From the NCBI GenBank assembly GCA_963723745.1, contig CAVRRZ010000005.1, positions 62,001 to 126,000 on the forward strand: a DNA stretch of 64,000 bases, in the 5' to 3' direction. The position numbers were made by a program, and so were the translations under genes. A model generated the notes under the pieces. That model made no database searches. It worked only from the letters and a program-made list of their open reading frames with translations, and had not been told where the DNA came from. Source of the DNA: CAVRRZ01 sp963723745 (GTDB taxonomy: Bacteria > Actinomycetota > Actinomycetes > Mycobacteriales > Geodermatophilaceae). This document shows positions 54,496 to 62,772 of this stretch, one piece after another (the stretch's first letter is position 1; each line of letters begins with the position of its first letter).

Positions 54496-55260
54496 GTGGT
54501 CACGACGGGCGACAGCGGAGGCGAACTGGACCTCACCGTCGACGAACTGGCCGCTCATGTGGGCATCACCGTGCGCAACGTGCGCGCGTACGCCGCACGG
54601 GGTCTGCTCCCCCCGCCGCGCATGGTGGGCCGGACCGGCCACTACGGCCGCGAACACGTCGCTCGTCTGCTGCTGGTCCGGGAGATGCTCGGCGAAGGCT
54701 TCTCGCTGGCGATGATCGAGCGGACGCTGACGACCGCCCCCGCGACGGCCAGTTCGGCGACGCTGGCGCTGCACCGGGCGCTGCTGGCGCCCTGGCTGCC
54801 GCCCGAGCCCGAGGAGACCACCGGGGCGGAACTGGCCGCCCGTGCCGGGATCGCCGAGGACGCCGGGGTGGTCGACCAGCTCGCGGAGCTGGGTCTGGTC
54901 GAGCGGCTCGAGGACGGCCGGCTCCGGGTGAACGACCCGGCCCTGCTGGTGGCCGGCCTCCAGGTGGTGCAGCTGGGCGTGCCCCCGTCCGCGCTCATCG
55001 CCGCGCAGGCACGGGTGAACGAGCACGTGCAGGCCATCGCGCGCCTCTACGTGCAGCTGTTCGTGGACACGGCCTGGCGCGACTTCGTGGGCGCGGGCGC
55101 GCCACCCGAGCGGTTCGACGACATCCAGGGCACCGCCGCTCGCCTGCAGCCGGTGGCGGCGCAGGCGCTGCTCGCCGCCTTCCGGTCGGAGATGTCGAAG
55201 GCGGTTGCGGCCGCGGTCGAGAGCGAGCTCAGCCGTCTCGCGGACGGGAACGGTCGGTAG
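54496..55260 (+). CDS. MerR-family transcriptional regulator
   Basis: This protein of about 254 residues has the DNA-binding domain LTVDELAAHVGITVRNVRAY and AARGLLPPPRMVGRTGHYGR, with GEGFSLAMIERTL as the start of the dimer helix. The long C-terminal part (about 170 residues; LRVNDPALLVAGLQVVQLGV) is helical and lacks an obvious metal-binding Cys loop. GTG 54496 is preferred over 54490 because AGGAGG then has normal spacing. It is divergent from the three-gene membrane operon, its likely target. Confidence 0.9.
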   Translation: MVTTGDSGGELDLTVDELAAHVGITVRNVRAYAARGLLPPPRMVGRTGHYGREHVARLLLVREMLGEGFSLAMIERTLTTAPATASSATLALHRALLAPWLPPEPEETTGAELAARAGIAEDAGVVDQLAELGLVERLEDGRLRVNDPALLVAGLQVVQLGVPPSALIAAQARVNEHVQAIARLYVQLFVDTAWRDFVGAGAPPERFDDIQGTAARLQPVAAQALLAAFRSEMSKAVAAAVESELSRLADGNGR

Positions 55261-55429
55261 CGTCGGACCGTCCCGGCCGCGGAGCATCGTGCTCGCGGGC
55301 ATGCAGGCGGCGGTCACGGATGACTGCCCCGACGACGAGGGCGATCAGGATCGCCGCGGGCACGAAGAAGCCGACCGTGCCGATCAGGCCGAGGCCATCC
55401 ATCGCGACGACGTCAGCGGTGGCTGCCAT
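55229..55429 (-). CDS. Small membrane protein
   Basis: This 66-residue protein has one hydrophobic stretch (GLIGTVGFFVPAAILIALVV) and a basic/polar C-terminal tail (RDRRLHAREHDAPRPG). It starts at ATG 55429 and its last 32 bases overlap the convergent end of the MerR gene. No family is recognised. Confidence 0.5.
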   Translation of the reverse strand: MAATADVVAMDGLGLIGTVGFFVPAAILIALVVGAVIRDRRLHAREHDAPRPGRSDATDRSRPRDG

Positions 55430-55492
55430 GCGCCCATGTGACACCGCTCGGTGTCGAGGTGTCAAACGGGGCCCGCGCCGGGCGCACGCCGG

Positions 55493-56395
55493 TCAGGCGT
55501 CGTCGCCGGGCCGCTCGGCTCGGTCGGCCGGGGTCGGCTGCGGACCGGAGCCCTCGCCGCTGCCCTCGGTGCCGCCGGCGGTGTCGGGTGCGGCCGGGTC
55601 GCCGAGCCCGGGCGGGGTGCCGGGCTGGGAGACGCTCGGGGTGTGGGCGGCGGTCGCCGCTTCGGGGGCCGGCGCGCCCCCCTCCTCGCCCAGCAGGGTG
55701 CGCAGGGCGGCGCCGACGATTCGCCGGAAGGCCCGCTTCGGCCGGCCGCGGTCGAGCACTGCGACCTCGAGCTGGGCGGACGTCAGCTGAGTCGGGCCGC
55801 CGTTGGCGGCCCCGGCCGTGACCGGGCTGACCGCCGAGAGCGCGCGGACGCCGACCTGCAGGGCCTCGGCCAGGCCCATGCCGGAGTGGAAGTGCTCCCG
55901 CAGGTGACCGGTGACCGCCTCGGCCTGGCCGCCCATGACGACGAAGTCGGGCTCGTCGACGACGGAGCCGTCGAAGGTGAGCCGGTAGAGCTGGTCGCTG
56001 TCGGGGGTGTCGCCGACCTCGGCGACGCAGAGTTCGACCTCGTAGGGCTTCATCTGCTCGGTGAAGATGCCACCGAGCGTCTGCGCGTAGGCGTTGGCGA
56101 TGACGCGGCCGGTGACGTCGCGGCGGTTGTAGGAGTAGCCGCGGACGTCGGCCAGCCGAACCCCGGCGACGCGCAGTGCCTCGAACTCGCTGTACCGGCC
56201 GACGGCGGCGAACCCGATGCGGTCGTAGATCTCGCCGACCTTGTGCAGGGTCGAGCTGGGGTTCTCGGCGATGAACAGGACCCCGTCGGAGTAGGTGACG
56301 ACGGCGACGCTGCGGCCGCGGGAGATGCCCTTGCGCGCGTACTCCGAGCGGTCGCGCATGAGCTGCTCGGGCGAGGCGTAGTACGGCATGGTCAT
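55493..56395 (-). CDS. prcA: Proteasome alpha subunit
   Basis: This 300-residue protein starts MTMPYYASPEQLMRDRSEYA, the gate-forming N-terminus, followed by RKGISRGRSVAVVTYSDGVL and ENPSSTLHKVGEIYDRIGFA of the NTN fold. The C-terminal 70 residues (GTEGSGEGSGPQPTPADRAE) are a low-complexity tail longer than in many homologues. Seven alpha subunits form each outer ring and dock the ARC ATPase. It starts 5 bases after the prcB stop. In this organism the gene after it is not pafA but a small membrane gene. Confidence 0.96.
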   Translation of the reverse strand: MTMPYYASPEQLMRDRSEYARKGISRGRSVAVVTYSDGVLFIAENPSSTLHKVGEIYDRIGFAAVGRYSEFEALRVAGVRLADVRGYSYNRRDVTGRVIANAYAQTLGGIFTEQMKPYEVELCVAEVGDTPDSDQLYRLTFDGSVVDEPDFVVMGGQAEAVTGHLREHFHSGMGLAEALQVGVRALSAVSPVTAGAANGGPTQLTSAQLEVAVLDRGRPKRAFRRIVGAALRTLLGEEGGAPAPEAATAAHTPSVSQPGTPPGLGDPAAPDTAGGTEGSGEGSGPQPTPADRAERPGDDA

Positions 56396-56400
56396 GGCGA

Positions 56401-57243
56401 TCAGCCCTGCCCCTCGGCGGCGGACCGCTCCTCGATGATGGTGGTGGCCACGGCCGCGACCTCGTCGTCGGTCAGCCGGACGGCGCCCTCGGCGTCGACG
56501 CGGTAGACGATCGGGTACAGCCGGCGGACCGGGTCGGGCAGGCCGGTGGCTGAGTCGTCGTCACCGGCGTCGTAGAGCGCCTCGACGACGGTGCGCAGCG
56601 CGGCGTCGGCGGGCAGGCCGGGTCGCCAGGTCTTCTTCAGCGAGGTGCGGGCGAACAGCGAACCGGAGCCGACCGTGGAGTAGCCCTTCTCCTCGTAGTT
56701 CCCGCCGGTGACGTCGTAGCTGAAGATGCGGCCGGGGCTGGTGCCGGGGGCGGCGTCGAGGTCGTAGCCGGCGAACAGCGGGACGACGGCGAGCCCCTGC
56801 AGGGCGGCACCGAGGTTGCCGCGGATCATCTGGGCGAGGCGGTTGGCCTTGCCGTCGAGGCTGAGGGTGAGGCCCTCGATCTTCTCGTAGTGCTCGAGCT
56901 CTACCTGGTAGAGCCGGACCATCTCGATCGCGATGCCCGCGGCGCCGGCGATGCCGATGACGCTGTAGGAGTCGGCCGGGTAGACCTTCTCGATGTCGCG
57001 GGAGCTGATCAGGTTGCCCATCGTGGCGCGCCGGTCGCCGCCCATGAGGACGCCACCGTCGAAGGTGGCCGCGACGATCGTGGTGCCGTGAGGGGCCAGG
57101 TCACCCACGGGCAGGTGCGGGACCGGACGGCGGCCGGGCAGCAGGTCGGGAGCGGCGCTGGCGAGGAAGTCGGTGAACGACGAACCCACCCGGTCCAGGT
57201 ACGCGGGCGGGAACCCGCTCCGGCCGGTTGACGACTCGTTCAC
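56401..57243 (-). CDS. prcB: Proteasome beta subunit
   Basis: This 280-residue protein has a propeptide of 53 residues ending LAPHG, before the catalytic Thr54 of TTIVAATFDGGVLMGGDRRA. DRRATMGNLISSRDIEKVYP and GIAGAAGIAIEMVRLYQVEL follow. After self-cleavage Thr54 is the nucleophile inside the chamber. GTG 57243 follows GGAGAGG near the end of the endonuclease gene, only three bases after its stop, so the two are co-translated. Confidence 0.97.
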   Translation of the reverse strand: MNESSTGRSGFPPAYLDRVGSSFTDFLASAAPDLLPGRRPVPHLPVGDLAPHGTTIVAATFDGGVLMGGDRRATMGNLISSRDIEKVYPADSYSVIGIAGAAGIAIEMVRLYQVELEHYEKIEGLTLSLDGKANRLAQMIRGNLGAALQGLAVVPLFAGYDLDAAPGTSPGRIFSYDVTGGNYEEKGYSTVGSGSLFARTSLKKTWRPGLPADAALRTVVEALYDAGDDDSATGLPDPVRRLYPIVYRVDAEGAVRLTDDEVAAVATTIIEERSAAEGQG

Positions 57244-57246
57244 CCA

Positions 57247-58005
57247 TCAGTCCTCTCCCGCCGGCTCGCGCCGGCGTGACCCGCTCTTCCTGCCCGTGAC
57301 GCGGTCGCCCCGCGGCCGCTCCGGACGTCCCTGCGACCCTACCGGCGGCTCCCCCAGCCGGACGGCTCGCACCGACCCGAGGCCGGTGGCCGCAGCCGCG
57401 GCGACCACGCGCTGCTTCAATGTGTGGAAGCGGACGTACTCGGCTGCCGCACGCAGCGTCTCCGGGTCGTCCCTGAACTGGCCCAGACCGCCGTTGCAGT
57501 TGAAACAGAGCAGAGCCCGGACGGCGCCGGTCGCATGATCGTGATCGACATGCCCCGCTGGGGCCACTCCGCAGATCGCGCAGACCCCGCCCTGAAGGGC
57601 CAGCAGATGGTCCGCCTCCGCCGCTGTTATTCCATATCGGCGAGTCAGGTGATATGTGCGCGAACCGCCCAGCTTCTCGCGCGACGCACGCGACCTGGTG
57701 TTGTGGCACGGCTTGCAATAAGCGGCGTACCCACTTTTCGACTGGACGGTCCGAACGAAGTCAACGAGCGGCCGCACCGCGCCGCAGTCGGGGCACCACT
57801 TGCTGCCCGACGGGACGTCCAGGTCAGCCGGCGGCACGCGCCGAACTCTTGGCCTTGTTCGTCGTGCTTCACGACTGCGGAGCGATCGCTGCGCGAGGTG
57901 CTCGCGGCAGTAGAACGCTAGCCCATCACGACTCCGCGCATTTCGTGTAAAGTCAGAAACAGGCCGGCAATCGTCACAGTCCCGACAATACTTGTGCCCC
58001 ATCAT
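57247..58005 (-). CDS. Endonuclease VII (HNH-type) domain protein in the proteasome operon
   Basis: This 252-residue protein has an N-terminal half with Cys clusters (KYCRDCDDCRPVSDF, FYCREH, WCPDCGAVRP, YCKPCH). The nuclease domain is YGITAAEADHLLALQGGVC, ICGVAPAGHVDHDHATGAVR with the DHDH metal site, and LLCFNCNGGLGQFRDDP. This matches the recombination endonuclease VII family of HNH nucleases. Streptomyces has a similar gene between pup and prcB, so the location is known. The 5' end is clearly less GC-rich than flanking genes. No ribosome site is visible before ATG 58005. The role with the proteasome is unknown. Confidence 0.9.
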   Translation of the reverse strand: MMGHKYCRDCDDCRPVSDFTRNARSRDGLAFYCREHLAQRSLRSREARRTRPRVRRVPPADLDVPSGSKWCPDCGAVRPLVDFVRTVQSKSGYAAYCKPCHNTRSRASREKLGGSRTYHLTRRYGITAAEADHLLALQGGVCAICGVAPAGHVDHDHATGAVRALLCFNCNGGLGQFRDDPETLRAAAEYVRFHTLKQRVVAAAAATGLGSVRAVRLGEPPVGSQGRPERPRGDRVTGRKSGSRRREPAGED

Positions 58006-58024
58006 CTATTTTGCACGCAATTAT

Positions 58025-58234
58025 CTATTGGCCCCCTTTTTGTATGTACTGCCTCACGAATTCTTCCGAATTGGACTCGAGTACTTCGTCAATTTCATCG
58101 AGAATTGAGTCGATGTCCTCGGTCATTTCCTTGTGGCGCTCGGCCACCTCGGCGTCGACCGACGCCTCGACCTCCTCGGTCTCTTCCCGAGACCGGGTCG
58201 CCTTCTGCTGCCCGCCGGTGTCCCTCGTGGCCAT
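58025..58234 (-). CDS. pup: Prokaryotic ubiquitin-like protein Pup
   Basis: This 69-residue disordered protein opens ATRDTGGQQKATRSREETEE and its central helix DIDSILDEIDEVLESNSEEF binds the ARC coiled coil. It ends YIQKGGQ: the C-terminal Gln must be deamidated by Dop to Glu before PafA can use it. ATG 58234 is set by GGAGGT four bases upstream. The 3' half uses A/T-rich codons unlike the flanking genes. The endonuclease gene follows after 19 bases. Confidence 0.97.
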   Translation of the reverse strand: MATRDTGGQQKATRSREETEEVEASVDAEVAERHKEMTEDIDSILDEIDEVLESNSEEFVRQYIQKGGQ

Positions 58235-58252
58235 GGGTACCTCCAAGGTCCG

Positions 58253-58270
58253 TGCATCGAGCCCGATGCA
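58253..58270 (-). other. Hairpin in the pup leader
   Basis: TGCATCG and CGATGCA form a 7-bp stem with a 4-base loop in the untranslated stretch 19 bases before the pup start. It may help expose the GGAGGT site or limit decay; this is inference. Confidence 0.4.
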
Positions 58271-58289
58271 AGTGCTGGTGCGAAGCTAC

Positions 58290-58322
58290 CCGCGAACGGT
58301 GACATTTCGGTCACCCTCGCGG
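58290..58322 (-). terminator. Two-tier hairpin between dop and pup
   Basis: CCGCGA (58290-58295) pairs with TCGCGG (58317-58322), and inside it GGTGAC pairs with GTCACC around ATTTCG. It begins 23 bases after the dop stop. It could be an attenuator or processing site that uncouples pup from dop; there is no T-tract on the minus strand. Confidence 0.5.
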
Positions 58323-58345
58323 GGTGTCTGGACACGTGCGGGTCG

Positions 58346-59857
58346 TCAGCCGCCGGTGATCGTGTCGACCAGCTCCTGCGCCGTCGACGTGGCCTCGAAC
58401 AGCGCCCCCACGTGCTCGCGCGTCCCGCGCAGCGGCTCCATGGTCGGGATCCGCACCAGGTTCTCCCGGCCCAGGTCGAACACCACCGAGTCCCACGACG
58501 CGGCGGCGACCTGCGCCGGATAGCGCCGCAGGCACTCGCCGCGGAAGTACGCACGGGTGTCCGACGGCGGCGTGGTCATCGCGCGCGTCACCTCGTCGTC
58601 GCTGAGCAGCCGCTGCATCGAGCCGCGCTGCACCAGCCGGTGGTACAGCCCCTTCTCCGGCCGGACGTCGCAGTACTGCAGGTCCACCAGCTGCAGCCGC
58701 GAGTCGCCCCACTCGAGCCCGTCGCGGGAGCGGTAGCCCTCCAGCAGCCGTAGCTTGGCCGGCCAGTCCAGCCGGTCGGCCAGCCGCATGGGGTCGTCCT
58801 CCAGCCCGTCGAGCACCTCGGCCCAGCGGCGCAGCACGTCACCGGTCTGCTCGTCGGCGTCGGCCTGCAGCCCGCCGGCCACGAACTTCTCCGCGTACTC
58901 CAGGTAGCACCGCTGCACCTCGATCGCGGTCATCCGCCGCCCGTCGCGCAGCCGCACCAGGTGGGTCAGCGACGGGTCGTGGCTGACCGCCTGCAGCGCC
59001 GCCACCGGTTCTTCCAGGGTGAGGTCGTGGGGCAGCGCCTTGGCCTCGATCATGGCCAGAACCAGCGACGTCGTCCCGACCTTCAGGTAGGTGGACAGCT
59101 CGGCGAGATTGGCGTCCCCGATGATCACGTGCAGTCGCCGGTACTTGTCGGCGTCGGCGTGCGGCTCGTCGCGGGTGTTGATGATCGGCCGCTTCAGCGT
59201 CGTCTCGAGGCCCACCTCGACCTCGAAGAAGTCGGCCCGCTGCGACAGCTGGAAACCGTGGGTGCGGCTCTCGGTACCGATGCCCACCCGCCCGGCGCCG
59301 GCGAACACCTGGCGGGTCACGAAGAACGGGATCAGCCCGCGGATGATGTCGATGAACGGCGTCCGCCGGTCCATCAGGTAGTTCTCGTGCGCCCCGTAGG
59401 ACGCACCCTTGCCGTCGGTGTTGTTCTTGTAGAGCTGGATGGGCGCGGTGCCCGGGATGCGCGCGGCCCGGCGAGCGGCCTCGGCCATCACCATCTCCCC
59501 CGCCTTGTCCCAGAGGACGACGTCGCGCGGGTTGGTCACCTCCGGCGTCGAGTACTCCGGGTGCGCGTGGTCGACGTAGAGGCGGGCCCCGTTGGTCAGG
59601 ATGACGTTGGCCATGCCGGTGTCGTCGTCCAGGTCGTTGTGGTCGAGGGCCTGCGCCGGCGAGAGGTCGAACCCCCGCGCGTCGCGCAGCGGCGACTCCT
59701 CCTCGAAGTCCCACCGCGGACGCCGGGGCGTCGGCGCGTCGGCCACCGCCCAGGCGTTGACCACCTGGCTGGACAGCGTCGTCGGGTTCGCCGTCGGCTG
59801 CCCGGGCACTGCGATTCCGTACTCGACCTCGGTGCCCATGATCCGACGCACGCTCAT
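58346..59857 (-). CDS. dop: Pup deamidase/depupylase Dop
   Basis: This 503-residue protein starts MSVRRIMGTEVEYGIAVPGQ. It shares the PafA fold but contains the Dop-specific long loop early (RWDFEEESPLRDARGFDLSP). HPEYSTPEVTNPRDVVLWDK, IQLYKNNTDGKGASYGAHEN, RPIINTRDEPHADADKYRRL and VIIGDANLAELSTYLKV are conserved. It deamidates Pup Gln to Glu and removes Pup from proteins. ATG 59857 is 6 nt after TAGGGT, so it is leaderless. Confidence 0.97.
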   Translation of the reverse strand: MSVRRIMGTEVEYGIAVPGQPTANPTTLSSQVVNAWAVADAPTPRRPRWDFEEESPLRDARGFDLSPAQALDHNDLDDDTGMANVILTNGARLYVDHAHPEYSTPEVTNPRDVVLWDKAGEMVMAEAARRAARIPGTAPIQLYKNNTDGKGASYGAHENYLMDRRTPFIDIIRGLIPFFVTRQVFAGAGRVGIGTESRTHGFQLSQRADFFEVEVGLETTLKRPIINTRDEPHADADKYRRLHVIIGDANLAELSTYLKVGTTSLVLAMIEAKALPHDLTLEEPVAALQAVSHDPSLTHLVRLRDGRRMTAIEVQRCYLEYAEKFVAGGLQADADEQTGDVLRRWAEVLDGLEDDPMRLADRLDWPAKLRLLEGYRSRDGLEWGDSRLQLVDLQYCDVRPEKGLYHRLVQRGSMQRLLSDDEVTRAMTTPPSDTRAYFRGECLRRYPAQVAAASWDSVVFDLGRENLVRIPTMEPLRGTREHVGALFEATSTAQELVDTITGG

Positions 59858-59863
59858 GGGCCA

Positions 59864-59869
59864 ACCCTA
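59864..59869 (-). promoter_or_regulatory. Leaderless -10 box of dop
   Basis: TAGGGT on the minus strand ends 6 nt before ATG 59857 and starts the dop-pup-endonuclease-prcBA string. The divergent HAD gene starts 44 bases from the dop start. Confidence 0.5.
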
Positions 59870-59900
59870 GGCGGGATCCGGCGACCGGGAGGATGTCCGG

Positions 59901-60773
59901 GTGCATGTCCGGGTGCAGCGCCCTCCGCTCGGGATCCTCCTCGACGTCGACGGCCCCATCGCGGACCCGGCCACCCGAACGGTGGCCGCGACGCTGCTCG
60001 ACGACGTCGGCAGGCTGCTCTCCGTCGGCGTGCCGGTGGTCCTCAACACCGGGCGTTCGGTCGACTACGTCCGCGCGCACGTGCTGGACCCGCTCGCCGG
60101 CCGTGGCCTCCCGCCGGAGGCACGGCTGCACGCCGTCTGCGAGAAGGGTGCGGTGTGGACGACGGCGGGCGACGGGAGCACCGACGTCCACGAGGACGCC
60201 GCGCTGCGCGTGCCGGACGCCGGGCGCGACCTGCCGGAGGCGCTCGTGCGCGACGGCTACGGCGACACGATGTTCGTCGACGGCACCAAGCGCCTGATGG
60301 CGACCGCCGAGGCGCGCACCGACCTGCCGGACGGGGTCTTCGCGGCGCGGCAGGAGGCCTTCACGGCCGACCTGCTCGCCGGGCTGCGTACCGCGGGGCT
60401 CGGCGTCCGGCTGCGGCACGAACGGTTCCCCGACGCCGACGGGCGCTGCCCCTGGCGGATCGACCCGTCGGTGATCGCGACGGATCTGGAGTCCGACGAC
60501 TCCGGCAAGGCACTCGGCGCCCGCCGGGCGCTGGAACTCCTCGCCGAGGACGGTCCGCTCCCCCGCGCCTGGCACACCGTCGGTGACTCGCGGTCGGACT
60601 ACGCCATGGCCGACCACCTGCACGAGGCCGGGTACGACGTCACGCACGTCGACGTCGGTCCGCGACCGGCCCTGACCGACCGTCCCTACGCCGTCGAGGT
60701 GCTCCACCACCTCGCCTACGGCGCCGCCGGAGGTGCGCACCTGCGCTCGCTGGCCGACCGCTGGGCCGGCTGA
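59901..60773 (+). CDS. HAD-superfamily hydrolase
   Basis: This 290-residue protein has PPLGILLDVDGPIADPATRT with the nucleophile Asp (DVDG), VVLNTGRSVDYVRAHVL with a motif II Thr, and a late WHTVGDSRSDYAMADHLHEA with the acidic motif IV. The cap between suggests a Cof/trehalose-phosphatase-like phosphatase. The substrate is unknown. GTG 59901 falls in a 12-base tandem duplication (ATGTCCGGGTGC twice, 59893-59916), so GTG 59913 is also possible. It is the only gene between dop and arc and is on the opposite strand. Confidence 0.8.
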   Translation: MHVRVQRPPLGILLDVDGPIADPATRTVAATLLDDVGRLLSVGVPVVLNTGRSVDYVRAHVLDPLAGRGLPPEARLHAVCEKGAVWTTAGDGSTDVHEDAALRVPDAGRDLPEALVRDGYGDTMFVDGTKRLMATAEARTDLPDGVFAARQEAFTADLLAGLRTAGLGVRLRHERFPDADGRCPWRIDPSVIATDLESDDSGKALGARRALELLAEDGPLPRAWHTVGDSRSDYAMADHLHEAGYDVTHVDVGPRPALTDRPYAVEVLHHLAYGAAGGAHLRSLADRWAG

Positions 60774-60786
60774 GCGCACGCGCGGA

Positions 60787-60824
60787 ACCGTCGGCGACCC
60801 GGAGCGGTCCGGGCCGCCGACGGT
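60787..60824. terminator. Bidirectional terminator between the HAD gene and arc
   Basis: ACCGTCGGCG and CGCCGACGGT (10 bp) enclose CCCGGA-GCGG-TCCGGG (6 bp), giving a 17-step stem with one mismatch and a 4-base loop. It lies between two convergent stops and would end both transcripts; strength is inferred from stem length. Confidence 0.8.
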
Positions 60825-60839
60825 CGGCGGACCGACGGT

Positions 60840-62621
60840 CTACAGGTACTGGCCGGTGTTGGTGGCGGTGTCGATGGCGCGGCCCGACTCGTTGCCCTTG
60901 CCGCTGATGAGCGTGCGGATGTAGACGATCCGCTCGCCCTTCTTGCCCGAGATCCGTGCCCAGTCGTCCGGGTTCGTCGTGTTCGGAAGGTCCTCGTTCT
61001 CCTTGAACTCGTCGACGCAGGCCTGCATCAGGTGGCCGACCCGCAGGCCCGCCGTCTCGGTCTCCAGGTGCTCCTTGATCGCCATCTTCTTGGCGCGGTC
61101 GACGATGTTCTGCAGCATCGCGCCGGAGTTGAAGTCCTTGAAGTACAGGACCTCCTTGTCACCGTTGGCGTAGGTGACCTCGAGGAAGCGGTTCTCCTCG
61201 CTCTCGGTGTACATGCGCTCGACGGTGCGCTGGATCATCGCCGCGATGCAGGCCTCACGGCTGCCGCCGTGCTCGCGCAGGTCGTCGGGGTGCAGCGGCA
61301 GCTCGGTGGTCAGGTACTTGGAGAAGATGTCACGCGCGGCCTCGGCGTCCGGACGCTCGATCTTGATCTTCACGTCCAGGCGGCCGGGCCGCAGGATCGC
61401 CGGGTCGATCATGTCCTCGCGGTTGGAGGCGCCGATGACGATGACGTTCTCCAGGCCTTCGACGCCGTCGATCTCGCTGAGCAGCTGCGGGACGATCGTC
61501 GACTCGACGTCGGAGCTGACGCCCGACCCACGGGTGCGGAAGATCGAGTCCATCTCGTCGAAGAACACGATGACCGGCGTGCCCTCGCTGGCCTTCTCGC
61601 GTGCCCGCTGGAACACCAGCCGGATGTGCCGCTCCGTCTCGCCGACGTACTTGTTGAGCAGCTCCGGGCCCTTGATGTTGAGGAAGTAGGACTTCGCCTG
61701 GCCCTCACCCTTGACCGCGGCCACCTTCTTGGCCAGCGAGTTGGCCACGGCCTTCGCGATCAGCGTCTTGCCGCAGCCGGGTGGGCCGTAGAGCAGGATG
61801 CCCTTCGGCGGGCGCAGCCGGTACTCGTGGAACAGGTCGGCGTGCAGGAACGGCAGCTCGACCGCGTCGCGGATCTGCTCGATCTGCCGCGACAGACCGC
61901 CGATGTCGGAGTAGTCGATGTCGGGGACCTCTTCGAGGACGAGCTCCTCGACCTCGCTCTTCGGGATCCGCTCGTAGACGTAGCCCGACCGCGTCTCGAG
62001 CAGCAGCGAGTCACCCGCGCGCAGCGGCTGGTCGGTGAGCGAGTCGGCGAGGTAGACGACCCGCTCCTCGTCGGTGTGGCCGATGACCAGGGCCCGTGGC
62101 GTCACGCCGTCGATGGGCTCGAGCAGCTCCTTGAGCATCACGACGTCGCCGGACTTCTCGTAGCCCCGCGCCTCGACGATGTTCATCGCCTCGTTGAGCA
62201 TGACCTCCTGGCCCGGCCGCAGCTGCTCGCCCTCCACGTTGGGCGAGACCGAGACCCGCAGCTTGCGGCCGCCGGTGAAGATGTCGACCGTGCCGTCGTC
62301 GTGCCGGCCCAGGAAGACGCCGTACCCGGACGGCGGCTGGCCCAGCCGGTCGACCTCCTCCTTGAGCGTGACCAGCTGCTCCCGCGCCTCGCGCAGCGTG
62401 CCGGCGAGCTTGTCGTTGCGCTCGGAGAGGAACGCCGCGCGTCCCTCCGCCTCGGCGATGCGCTCCTCGAGCGCGCGCACCTGGCGGGGGCTGTCGGCGA
62501 CCTTCCGCCGCAGGAGTCCGATCTCCTCCTCGAGGTAGGAGATCTGGTTGAGCAGGGCGGCGACATCGCGCTCGCGCCGCGCCCGCATCTCGTCAGGACC
62601 ACTTCCAGAACCGGGACCCAT
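60840..62621 (-). CDS. arc: Proteasome-activating AAA ATPase (ARC/Mpa)
   Basis: This 593-residue protein has an N-terminal coiled coil (VAALLNQISYLEEEIGLLRR, RQVRALEERIAEAEGRAAFL) that binds Pup, and two OB folds. The AAA module has GILLYGPPGCGKTLIAKAVA (Walker A), TPVIVFFDEMDSIFRTRGSG (Walker B) and DPAILRPGRLDVKIKIERPD (arginine finger region). It ends GQYL, the C-terminal tail with the penultimate Tyr needed to dock on PrcA. ATG 62621 is the conserved start. It unfolds pupylated proteins with ATP. Confidence 0.96.
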   Translation of the reverse strand: MGPGSGSGPDEMRARRERDVAALLNQISYLEEEIGLLRRKVADSPRQVRALEERIAEAEGRAAFLSERNDKLAGTLREAREQLVTLKEEVDRLGQPPSGYGVFLGRHDDGTVDIFTGGRKLRVSVSPNVEGEQLRPGQEVMLNEAMNIVEARGYEKSGDVVMLKELLEPIDGVTPRALVIGHTDEERVVYLADSLTDQPLRAGDSLLLETRSGYVYERIPKSEVEELVLEEVPDIDYSDIGGLSRQIEQIRDAVELPFLHADLFHEYRLRPPKGILLYGPPGCGKTLIAKAVANSLAKKVAAVKGEGQAKSYFLNIKGPELLNKYVGETERHIRLVFQRAREKASEGTPVIVFFDEMDSIFRTRGSGVSSDVESTIVPQLLSEIDGVEGLENVIVIGASNREDMIDPAILRPGRLDVKIKIERPDAEAARDIFSKYLTTELPLHPDDLREHGGSREACIAAMIQRTVERMYTESEENRFLEVTYANGDKEVLYFKDFNSGAMLQNIVDRAKKMAIKEHLETETAGLRVGHLMQACVDEFKENEDLPNTTNPDDWARISGKKGERIVYIRTLISGKGNESGRAIDTATNTGQYL

Positions 62622-62772
62622 CGCGCACCTCCGCACACATCGGGGGAGCCAGGACGCAAATCTATACACGCGGACCGACACGACGCCCCGGGCTCGCGGC
62701 ACGTCCGTGTGAACGCTCACCCCACCCGACCCAGGAGTGCGCAGGGCGCCCGCCGTCGTCCGGCCCCGCCGG

